Assembly (NCBI RefSeq): GCF_036320965.1
Contig: NC_092238.1
Span: forward strand, 57,917,568-57,981,567
Direction of reading: 5' to 3'
From: Panulirus ornatus
Taxonomy: Eukaryota; Arthropoda; Malacostraca; Decapoda; Palinuridae
Length of the DNA stretch: 64,000 bases
The notes beneath the pieces were generated by a model, which ran no database searches, was not told the origin of the DNA, and saw only the letters and a list, made by a program, of their open reading frames with translations. Positions 44,657 to 64,000 of the stretch are shown piece after piece. The position numbers and the translations under genes are program-made. The number at the start of each line of letters is the position of its first letter. Positions within the stretch are counted from its first letter, which is position 1.

Positions 44657-45407
44657 ATACCACATCGCTCCAATTCACTCTATTCTTTGCCCTCCTTTCA
44701 CCATCCTGCATGTTCAGGCCCCGATCACACAAAATCTTTTTCACTCCATCTTTCCACCTCCAATTTGGTCTCCCTCTTCTCCTCGTTCCCTCCACCTCCG
44801 ACACATATATCCTCTTGGTCAATCTTTCCTCACTCATTCTCTCCATGTGACCAAACCATTTCAAAACACCCTCTTCTGCTTTCTCAACCACAATCTTTTT
44901 ATTTCCACACATCTCTCTTACCCTTACGTTACTTACTCGATCAAACCACCTCACACCACACATTGTCCTCAAACATCTCATTTCCAGCACATCCATCCTC
45001 CTGCGCACAACTCTATCCATAGTCCACGACTCGCAACCATACAACATTGTTGGAACCACTATTCCTTCAAACATACCCATTTTTGCTTTACGAGATAATG
45101 TTCTCGACTTCCACACATTCTTCAAGGCTCCCAGAATTTTCGCCCCCTCCCCCACCCTATGATCCACTTCCGCTTTCATGGTTCCATCCGCTGCCAGATC
45201 CATTCCCAGATATCTAAAACACTTCACTTCCTCCAGTTTTTCTCAATTCAAACTCACCTCCCAATTGAATTGACCCTCAACCCTACTGCACCTAATAACC
45301 TTGCTCTTATTCACATTTACTCTTAACTTTCTTCTTTCACACACTTTACCAAACTCAGTCACCAGGTTCTGCAGTTTCTCACATGAATCAGCCACCAGCG
45401 CTGTATA
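44657..45407 (-). mobile_element. R21, RTE-like fragment lacking the 3' UTR
   Basis: Residues about 746-995. The frame 44649-45227 is open from CFRYLGMDL to the C-terminus. The left end stops just before the stop codon in TATATATACC, and the right end stops in (TA)n at GCTGTAT. Confidence 0.85.
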
Positions 45408-45423
45408 TATATACATATGTATA

Positions 45424-48089
<2,666 letters not shown>

Positions 48090-48144
<55 letters not shown>
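48090..48144. repeat. (TA)n microsatellite, about 55 bp
   Basis: TA repeat where R23 (-) and R24 (+) meet head to head, both 5'-truncated. Confidence 0.95.
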
Positions 48145-50746
<2,602 letters not shown>

Positions 50747-51048
50747 ATATATATATATATACATATATATACACACAGACACACACACTCACATATACAC
50801 ACACACACACACATATACATATATATACATATGAAAAATGTAAGAAATAATTTAGAAAACTGAAACTTCCAGCTTGAAATGAAATGAAAAAAATGAACGT
50901 CATATAATGGTTCAACCTCTGGCTATAGAAAAGGGAAATGTATAATTTATTTACACAAACGTCAATAGTAGTTCTCATCAATTTAACGACTGTATCAATA
51001 AGCTTCAATGTCTAAGCTATATTTTTTCCAATTTCACTATTTTCTTGT
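50747..51048 (-). repeat. TG/CA tract and flank block upstream of R25
   Basis: CA-rich tract 50755-50820, then about 220 bp closely similar to 18935-19151 and partly to 34013-34135 (reverse). The block ends at a different neighbour here (R26) than at 19151 (ubiquitin fragment). Confidence 0.82.
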
Positions 51049-51056
51049 CAAAGCAC

Positions 51057-51459
51057 CATGTATCTTCTGGAGGCTAAGGTGAAGATTTCTATGGGTTTTC
51101 AGAAAAGAAGAGTGAATGTTGGGGTGAAGAGGGTGGTGAGAGTAAGTGAGCTTGGGAAGGAGACTTGTGTGAGGAAGTACCAGGAGACACTGAGTACAGA
51201 ATGGAAAAAGGTGAGAACAAGGGAAGTAAGGGGAGTGGGGTAGGAATGGGATGTATTTAGGGAATCAGTGATGGATTGCGCAAAATATGCTTGTGACATG
51301 AGAAGAGTGGGAGGTGGGTTGATTAGAAAGGGTAGTGAGTGGTGGGATGAAGAAGTAAGATTATTAGTGAAAGAGAAGAGAGAGGCATTTGGACGATTTT
51401 TGCAGGGAAAAAAATGCAATTGAGTGTGAGATATATAAAAGCAAGAGACAGGAGGTCAA

Positions 51460-51462
<3 letters not shown>
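51057..51462 (+). mobile_element. R26, RTE-like internal fragment
   Basis: Residues about 258-388 (GFQKRRVNVGVKRVV, then the linker), with a stop near 51241 and a frameshift in an A-run near 51414. It ends at GGTCAAG, the same point at which R8 begins. Confidence 0.8.

Positions 51463-51514
<52 letters not shown>
51463..51514. repeat. (TA)n microsatellite, about 52 bp
   Basis: TA repeat after R26. Confidence 0.95.
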
Positions 51515-51518
<4 letters not shown>

Positions 51519-51739
51519 CATGATGCAGGAAAAATGGTAGTTTAGGAGACATATGTAAAAGTTGATTGCAGATTAGTGAATGAAAGCCTCATGCAGATGA
51601 AAAAATGAGATATGTGTATGTCACTGTGAAAGATCATGTTTGACTTTAAAACTGGGATGTGTATGAATGAACTAAAAGGTTAAATGTACCTGAACAACTG
51701 ATATGATAAGAGATAAGGAGTGAAATTAATGATAACAGA
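51515..51739. other. unique AT-rich stretch
   Basis: No repeat family or coding exon recognised. Confidence 0.5.
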
Positions 51740-52967
<1,228 letters not shown>

Positions 52968-53235
52968 TTTGTCGCTGTCTCCCGCATTTGCAAGGTAGCG
53001 CAAGGAAACAGAAGAAGGAAATGGCCCAACCCACCCCCATACACATGTATGTACATACGTCCACACACGCAAATATATATACCTACACAGCTTTCCATGG
53101 TTTACCCCAGACGCTTCACATGCCCTGATTCAACCCACATTTTATTTCCACACATCTCTCTTACCCTCACGTTACTTACTCGATCAAACCACCTCACACC
53201 ACACATTGTCATCAAACATCTCATTTCCAGCACAT

Positions 53236-53239
<4 letters not shown>
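52968..53239 (-). mobile_element. R28, RTE-like 3' UTR joined to a distant coding piece
   Basis: The short 3' UTR (52968-53138) is joined near 53139 to residues about 879-913 (RMDVLEMRC to MCGNK), skipping the last 80-odd codons. The right end is in (TA)n. Confidence 0.82.

Positions 53240-53312
<73 letters not shown>
53240..53312. repeat. (TA)n microsatellite, about 73 bp
   Basis: TA repeat between R28 and S7. Confidence 0.95.
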
Positions 53313-53643
<331 letters not shown>

Positions 53644-53711
53644 ATGTGTTAATGGGATCACCTTCATTAAGGCCTCAGCTGCCCGTGCCGTCTCAGCTAA
53701 CATTAAACATG

Positions 53712-54505
53712 TTAAGAGAGCTGAGAGTGAGCAAGGTCGGTAGGTTAGCAGTGAAAAGAAACAGGTTAGTTTAGCGAGAGTTTAAATGGAGAGAACTTAA
53801 AAGAAGTTGAATATTTTAGATATCCAGTCGTGGAAATAGCAGTGCTTGGATCCGTGGGAACTGAAGCGAGTCAGAGGATGAGTGAGGGGGCAAGAAAGAA
53901 ATTATCATCTGTTAAGGCAAAGGTGGAAGTGTTTGATGGTACAGTAATCTCATCGGTGTTGTATGGATACCAGGCGTGGGTTCGTGATGAAAATGCACGG
54001 AAGAAGGTGTATGTGTTAGATATTAAATGATTTACGACAATATGTAGTTTGAGGAAGGTTGACTGAAAAAGGATAGGATGGAGAGATATTTGGTAGTAAG
54101 TAGAGAATGATTGAAAGGACTGAAGAGTGTCTGATGAAATGATTTAGACATATAGCGGGAATGAATGAGGAGAGGTTGACAAATTGGGTGTATGCGTCAG
54201 AAGTGCAGAAGTGGAGGGGACAAGAATGAGAATGAATTGAAATTGGTAGGATAGTGTGAAAACGTTTTTGAGTGCCCAAGGCACTGGATAGAGTAAATAG
54301 GAGAGATGTGGTATGCAGAGGGCGACTGCCTCTCTTTGAACTGATGCAGAAAGTATGAAGCGGTTAGGGTAAAATACGGAAAGGAATGCGGTGCCTGATT
54401 GTGATTAGGGGGATGTGGTGTCGATGTATTACACATGAAAGCAAGCGTTGATATGAACAAAAGAGGCCATTCTTCTGTTCCGAGGGCTACCTCTCTGAGA
54501 GGGAA
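53712..54505 (+). mobile_element. R29, old RTE-like relic
   Basis: Residues about 775-997 and a long-type 3' UTR, strongly diverged (VEYFRYPVVEIA for [23 protein letters not shown] for [13 protein letters not shown], 53830-54030). The 3' UTR landmarks GTATGAAGCGGTTAGGGTAAAATACGG are recognisable. Probably an early or separate lineage. Confidence 0.72.
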
Positions 54506-55652
54506 TCAACAAATAGGTATGTAAAACCAATAATTTTCATAAAGTACTTCGTAAGAAATTTTGTTGAAATATCAAGAGATCAGATGTTTCTTAAATCTTT
54601 ATTATCAAACGCGGGTGATATCAATCGCAAGCATAGATGTTTATTGTTTTTGTCAAAGGTTGTTGACATTCATCCGATCTCTATTACTTACGATCTGACC
54701 GAGCTAATGCATATTCAGTGTGTTGTAATTGGTAAATTATGACTGATAGATCGTCCAAGAAAAACAACTTGACCGTTGAGTGATGATAATGTCCAGACTT
54801 CATTTCAAGATTTAGTATAGAGCAAGAATTTTTTACAGACCATTTTTGTTGTTGATGCCTCCCAGCGATGAACGAAGGAAGTGTATAGAAAACGGAGACC
54901 AGATAATGAGACATCATTACTATATACTATCATTCCTATTAATAGTGCCAGTCATATGTTTTTACGGCAGTGAAAAGACTTTGACCCAGGTAATTTGTTT
55001 TCAAGAGCGGCAAACACCGAGAAATGAAATGCATACCATGATCGACGAGGCTCTGGAAGAATATCTCATGTAAGCCGAACTGCAAAAGGTACTCTGGGAG
55101 GCCATCACCGGCATGTCAGCATGACATCCTATCGGAGGTACCAAGCACTTTGTGTCAAAACTGTTTAACACTTAAGAGATGCTGAAAATTAATTCCCTAG
55201 CTGATGTGGCATGTTGCGACAAAAGCTCTAGATATATCTATTTCACTAAGGTAACAAGAGAGATTTTCCCTTGAAGATAAAGATAAATATAAAAATGAAG
55301 AATTAAACGCAGAAATAGTGGAGAGAATCTATGTAGATATTGCTATATAAACCTCGTAAAAGCAAACGATATCATGACACTCCATTCAGGGATCAATACA
55401 GTTCAGTAATTAGTCTAAAGCTCCTGAATTATCAGTAAGGTCACTTAAACTGTTACTGGACATACTTACAAGACTACAGATAGTAGTTAAGGGTGCTAAT
55501 GACACTGGTGGCCTAACTTACCGAAAATAATGATGCTTTTTGATGAGTCTCAGTATGTGGTTATTCACCAACTCCAGTGAGGTTAATTGTGACAGCGGAT
55601 GGGGTTAACTTACCAAATAATGAGGTTTAGTAATGAGGTTGTGTGTAAGGCT
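54506..55652. other. unique DNA, intron or intergenic
   Basis: AT-rich and free of the repeat families seen elsewhere. A 75-codon frame at 54846-55073 (+) contains a hydrophobic stretch (YYILSFLLIVPVICFY) but no recognised domain. The stretch lies downstream (minus strand) of the immunoglobulin exon and is most simply its following intron. Confidence 0.5.
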
Positions 55653-55658
55653 ACATAC
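55653..55658 (-). promoter_or_regulatory. splice donor GTATGT
   Basis: Directly follows the last exon base (…GTCATTG|GTATGT) and matches the U1 consensus well. Confidence 0.8.
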
Positions 55659-55846
55659 CAATGACAGTGAGGTTGGTGGTGAAGGTGAGTGTAGGGTTGG
55701 TACGGAAATCCACCCTACATCTGTAGGTTCCCTCATCCCCAGCATGGATCCTCTGGATCTTGAGGAAGGCGGTATCAAAGGCTGCTCGGCTTCCAAAGTG
55801 TGAGGGGTTCCTCCAGTGGGTGGCCGCGCCGTTTCTCATGTCGTAG
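55659..55846 (-). CDS. exon of a Sidestep-like immunoglobulin cell-surface protein
   Basis: A 188-bp exon encodes the second half of a V-type immunoglobulin domain: YDMRNG at the start, then HW, HFGSRAAF, and the hallmark D-x-G-x-Y-x-C (DEGTYRC, Asp37 to Cys43), ending NLTVI. The YSYD...HW...FGSR...YRCRVDFR...NLTVI pattern is that of the Sidestep family of insect and crustacean axon-guidance receptors. A pyrimidine-rich acceptor (CTTCTCTCCCCAG) precedes 55846 and the donor G|GTATGT follows 55659. The exon starts after two bases of a codon and ends after one. An N-glycosylation site (NLT) is present. The other exons are outside the recognisable part of the window. Confidence 0.82.
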
Positions 55847-55862
55847 CTGGGGAGAGAAGCGA
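55847..55862 (-). promoter_or_regulatory. splice acceptor with polypyrimidine tract
   Basis: The minus strand reads CTCGCTTCTCTCCCCAG before the exon start at 55846. Confidence 0.78.
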
Positions 55863-55954
55863 GCACCAGCTATAGATATAAAGGATCACAGTTGTGCTGA
55901 ATGTGAAGGTTAAAGGTTCATGTGAGAATAGCTGTCTTCACGTATGTATACCAC

Positions 55955-56025
55955 ACTGACACACACACACACAGACACACACACAAGAACACACACACAC
56001 ACACACACACAGACACACACACAAG

Positions 56026-56076
<51 letters not shown>
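55955..56076. repeat. (CA)n microsatellite, about 120 bp
   Basis: CA repeats with CAGACA and CAAGAACA interruptions occurring as a higher-order repeat. Directly abuts the 3' end of R30. Confidence 0.93.
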
Positions 56077-59648
<3,572 letters not shown>

Positions 59649-62231
59649 TCCCAGAACTTTCGCTCCCTCCCCCACCCTGTGACTCACTTCCACTTCCATG
59701 GTTCCATCCGCTTCCAAATCCACTCCGACATATCTAAAACGCTTCACTTCCCCCAGTTTATCTCCATTCAAACTTACCTCCCAATTGACTTGACCCTCAA
59801 CCCTACTGTACCTAATAACCTTGCTCTTATTCACATTTACGCTCAACTTTCTTCTTTCACACACTGTACCAAACTCAGTCACCAGCTTCTGCAGTTTCTC
59901 AACCGAATCAGCCACCAGCGTTGTATCATCAACGAACAACTGACTCACTTTCCAAGCCCTCTCATCCACAACAGACTGCATACTTGCCCTTCTTTCCAAA
60001 ACTATTACATTCACCTCCCTAACAGCCCCATACATTCACAAACTAAATAACCATGGAGACATCACGCACCCTTGTCGCAAACAGACATTTACTGAGAACC
60101 AGTCACTTTCCTCTCTTCCTACGCGTGCATATGCCTTACATCTTCGATAAAAACTTTTCACTGCTTCTACCAATATATTCTTAATTCTACCATTTACCAT
60201 GTATTCTACGATTTACCATGTATTCGTAATACCTTCCACAGAGCATCTCTATCATCTCTATCATGTGCCTTCTCCAGATCCATAAATGCTACATATAAAT
60301 CCATTTGCTTTTCTAAGTATTTCTCACATACATTCTTCAAAGGAAACACTGATCTACACATCCTCTACCATTTCTGAAACCCCACTGCTCTTCCCCAATC
60401 TAATGCTCTGTACATGCTTTCAACATATCAGTCAATAACCTACCATATAATTCCCCAGGAATACTCAACAGACTTATACCTCTGTAATTTGAGCACTCAC
60501 CTTTATCCTACTTGCCTTTGTACAATGGTACTATGCATGCATTCCGCCAATAATCAGGCACCTCATCATGAGTTATACATACATTAAATATCCTTAACCA
60601 ACCAATCAACAACACAGTCACCCAATTCTTTTAATAAATTCCACTAAAATACATCCAAACCCGCTGCCTTACTGGCTTTCATCTTCCGCAAAGCTTTTGC
60701 TACCTCCTCTCTATTTACCAACTCATTTTCCCAAACCCTCTTACTTCGCACACCACTTCGACCAAAATACCCTATATCTGCCACTCTATCATCTAACACA
60801 TTCAACAAACCTTCAAAGTACTCACTCTATCTCCTCACATCACCACTACTTCTTATTACTTCCCTATCAGCCCCCTTCACCGATGTTCCCATTAGTTCTC
60901 TTGTCTTACGCTCTTTATTTACCTCCTTCCAAAACATCTTTTATCCTCCCTAAAATGTAATGATACTCTCTCACTCCAACTCTCATTTGCCATCTTTTTC
61001 ACCCCATGCACCTTCCTCTTGACCTCCTGCCTCTTTCTTTTATACATCTTCCAGTCATTTGCACTATTTCCCTGCAAAAATCGTCAAAATGCCTATCTCT
61101 TCTTTTTCACCAATAATCTTACTTCTTCATCCCACCACTCACTACCCATTTTAATGTGACCACCTCCCACGCTTCTAATGCCAAAAGCATCTTTTGCGCA
61201 AGCCATCACTGCTTCCCTAAATACATCCCAATCCTCCCCCATTCCCCTTACGTCCTTAGCTCTCACCTTTTTCATTCTGCACTCAATCTCTACTGGTACT
61301 TCCTCTCACAGGTCTCCTTCTTAAGCTCACTTACTCTAACCACCGTCTTCACCCCAACATTCTCTCTTCTTTTCTGGAAACATCTAGAAATCTTCACCTT
61401 CGCCTCCACAAGATAATGATCAGACATCCCTCCAGTTGCACCTCTCATCACATTAACATCCAAAACTCTCTCTCACGCGCCTATCAATTACCACGTAATC
61501 CAATAACGCTCTCTGGCCATCTCTTCTATTTATATACGTATACTTTTGTATAACGCTCTTTTTTAACTAGGTATTCCCAATCACCTGTCCTTTTTCAGCA
61601 CACAAATCTACAAGCCCTTCCCCATTTCCATTTACAACTTTGAACACCCCATGTACACCAAGCATTTCCTGAACTGCCACAATAAACTCCTTTCCATTCA
61701 AATTACCCATCACTATAACCCGGTCTCGTGCATCAAAACTACTAACATACTCACTCAGCTGCTCCCAAACCACTTGCCTCTCATAATCTTTCTTCTCATG
61801 CCCAGGTGCATAGACACCAATAATCACCCATCTCTCCCCATCCACTTTAAGTTTTACCCATATCAACCGAGAATTTACTTTCTTACACTCTACCACATAC
61901 TTCCACCATTCCTACTTCAGGAGCGGTGTTACTCCTGCCCTTGTTCTTCTCTTTTCACCAACCCTTACTTTACCCCCAAAACATTCCTAAACCACTCTTC
62001 CCCTTTACTCTTCCGCTTCATTTCACTTAGAGCCAAAGCATCTAGGTCCCTTTCCTCAAACATACTACCTATCTGTCCTATTTTCTTATCTTCGTTACAT
62101 CCACACACATTTAGACACCCCAATCTCAGCTTTCGAGGAGAGTGAGCACTCCCCTTGTGACTCCTTCTTCAGATTCCCTTTTTACAAAGTTAAAGTACAT
62201 GGAAGGGAGAGTTTCTAGGCCCCCGCTCCCC
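59649..62231 (-). mobile_element. R31, second unit of a tandem RTE array
   Basis: Begins (3' side) inside the coding region near residue 835 and runs through RT and endonuclease to a truncated 5' UTR. Lacks the C-terminus and 3' UTR. Readable parts are 59637-60035 ([21 protein letters not shown]) and 61567-61896 (IGVYAPGHEKKD, GNLNGKE). Heavily mutated. Confidence 0.82.
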
Positions 62232-64000
62232 CAACCTGTCAGTCATTTTTACTTCCATGGTTCCATCCGATGACAAATGCATTCCCTGTTATCTAAAACG
62301 CTTCCATTCCTCAAGTTTTTCTCCATTCAAACTTACCTCCCAGTTGACTTGTCCCCCAACCCTACTGTATCTAATAACCCTGCTCTTATTCATATTTACT
62401 CTCGGCTTTCTTCTTTCACACACTTTACCAAACTCGGTCACCATCTTCTGCAGTTTCTCACCCGAATCAGCCACCAGCGCTGTATCATCAGCGAACAACA
62501 ACTGACTCACTTTCCAAGCCAACTCATCCGCAACAGACTGCATAATTGCCCCTCTCTCCAAGACTCTTGCATTCACCGCCCTAACAACCCCATCCATAAA
62601 CATATTAAACAACCATGGAGACTTCACGCACCCCTGCCGCAAACCCACATTCTCTGAGAACCAGTCACTTTCCTCTTTACTTACGAGTAAACATGCCTTA
62701 CATCCTCGATAAAAACTTTTCACTGCTTCTACCAATTTGCCTCCCACACCATATATTCTTGATACCTTCCACAGAGCATCTCTATCATCTTTATCATATG
62801 CCTTCTCCAGATCCATAAATACTACATATAAATGAATTTACTTTTCTACGTATTTCTCTCATACATTCTTCAAAGCAAACATCTGATCCACACATCCTCT
62901 ACCACCTCTGAAACTACACTGCTCTTCCCTAATCTGATGCTCTGTACATGCCATCACCCTTTCAATCAATACCCTACCATATAATTTCCCAGGTATACTC
63001 AACAAACTTATATCTCTGTAATTTGAGAACTCACCTTTATCCCCTTTGAATTTGTACAATGGTACTATGCATATATTCCGCCAATCATCAGGCACCTCAT
63101 GCTGAGTTATACGTACATTAGATATCCTTACTAACCAGTCAAAAACACAGTCACCCGCTTTTTTAAAGAATTCCACTAAAAACCATCCAATCCCCCTGCA
63201 TTGCCAGATTTCATCTTCCGCAAAGGTTTTACTACCTCATCTCTGTTTACCAAATCATTCTCCTTAACCTTCTCACTTCGCACATCACCTCGACCAAAAC
63301 ACCCTATATTTTCCACTCTATCATGTAACACATTCAACAAACCTTCAAAATACTCTCTCTCCATCTCCTTCTCACATCATCACTACTTGTTAGCTTCTTC
63401 AACGATGTTCCCATTTGTTCTCTTTTCTTACGCACTATATTTAACTCCTTTCAATAATCATTTGTTCTCCCTAAAATTTAATGATACTCTCTCACCCTAA
63501 CTCTCAATTCCTCTCTTTTTCACCCTTGCACCTTTCTCTTGACCTCCTGCCTCTTTCTTTTATACATCTCCAGTCATTTGCACGATTTCCCTGGAAAAAT
63601 CGTCAAAATGCCTCTCTCTACTCTTTCACTAATAATGTTACCTCCTCATCCCCCCCCTCACTACCCTTTCTATTCTACCAACTTCCCACGCTTCTCAAGC
63701 CACAAGCATCTTTTGCGCATATTATCACTGCTTCCCTAAATACATCATATTCCTCCCCCACTCCCCTTAGGTCCATGCTTTCACCTTTTCCCATTCTGCA
63801 CTCAGTCTCTCCCAGTACATCCTCAGACAAGTCTCATTCCCAAGCTCACTTACTCTCACCACTCTCTTCACCCCAATATTCTCTCTTCTTTTCTGAAAAC
63901 CTCTAAAAATCTTTACCTTCGCCTCCATAAGATAATGATCAGACATCACTCCAGTTACAACTCTCAGCACATTATCATCCAGAAGTCTGTCACGCGCCTA
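62232..64000 (-). mobile_element. R32, third unit of the tandem RTE array, runs off the window
   Basis: Starts (3' side) at the same coding region as R31, within about 20 bp, and continues to about residue 245 at the window edge. The RT frame 62289-62816 (175 codons) is open with LRQGCVKSPW and [13 protein letters not shown]. Upstream pieces are at 62859-63176 and 63767-63970. Confidence 0.82.

Noticed and set aside
54846..55073. Small membrane protein gene
   Set aside because: One hydrophobic stretch but no homology, no signal of selection visible, and the position inside a likely intron.

Overview
The window is eukaryotic, repeat-dominated DNA and most resembles an arthropod genome, probably a decapod crustacean. 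The grounds are one spliced immunoglobulin exon of the Sidestep type, Penelope-like and RTE-like retroelements, tRNA-derived SINEs, and unusually long (TA)n, (CA)n and (GA)n microsatellites. The species is inference. There are no operons, CRISPR arrays or complete host genes.

About three quarters of the window is one family of RTE-like non-LTR retrotransposons in at least 32 pieces, labelled R1-R32 from left to right. The complete element is about 3.3-3.6 kb. It has a 5' UTR of about 125 bp beginning ATTATCCCTGGGGATAGGGG, a single ORF of about 997 codons (AP-type endonuclease, then reverse transcriptase, then a basic C-terminal region), a 3' UTR in a long and a short form, and an A-rich plus (TA)n tail. 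R16 (34214-37794, +) is the best copy: its frame is open from ATG to stop except for two TGA codons. R7 (15511-18848, -) is next. Residue numbers for other copies follow R16.

Seven short elements (S1-S7, about 220-250 bp) carry the 5' head and the 3' tail of the RTE around an unrelated core. They look like a non-autonomous family that uses the RTE machinery. RTE and S elements lie end to end, separated by (TA)n tracts.

Layout. 1-655: no recognised feature. 659-18848: S1 and R1-R7, with a 100-N gap at 8901-9000. 18849-19778: a duplicated flank, a 23-codon ubiquitin fragment and a CpG-containing unexplained segment. 19779-34012: R8-R15, S2-S5 and a near-perfect palindrome around a (TA)n core. 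34214-37794: R16. 37919-40800: a short unique stretch, a head-to-head SINE pair, a third SINE and three old RTE relics. 40801-42090: mostly unique, with (CA)n and (GA)n. 42091-44656: R20, a Penelope-like element with a GIY-YIG domain and an inverted 5' part, and a 277-bp tandem repeat with a tRNA-like promoter. 44657-54505: R21-R29, S6 and S7. 54506-55955: unique DNA with the immunoglobulin exon. 56077-64000: R30-R32, an old tandem array.

The RTE encodes the nicking and copying enzymes; the S elements appear to borrow them; the (TA)n tracts act as preferred landing sites, as tails, or as both, and as recombination joints.
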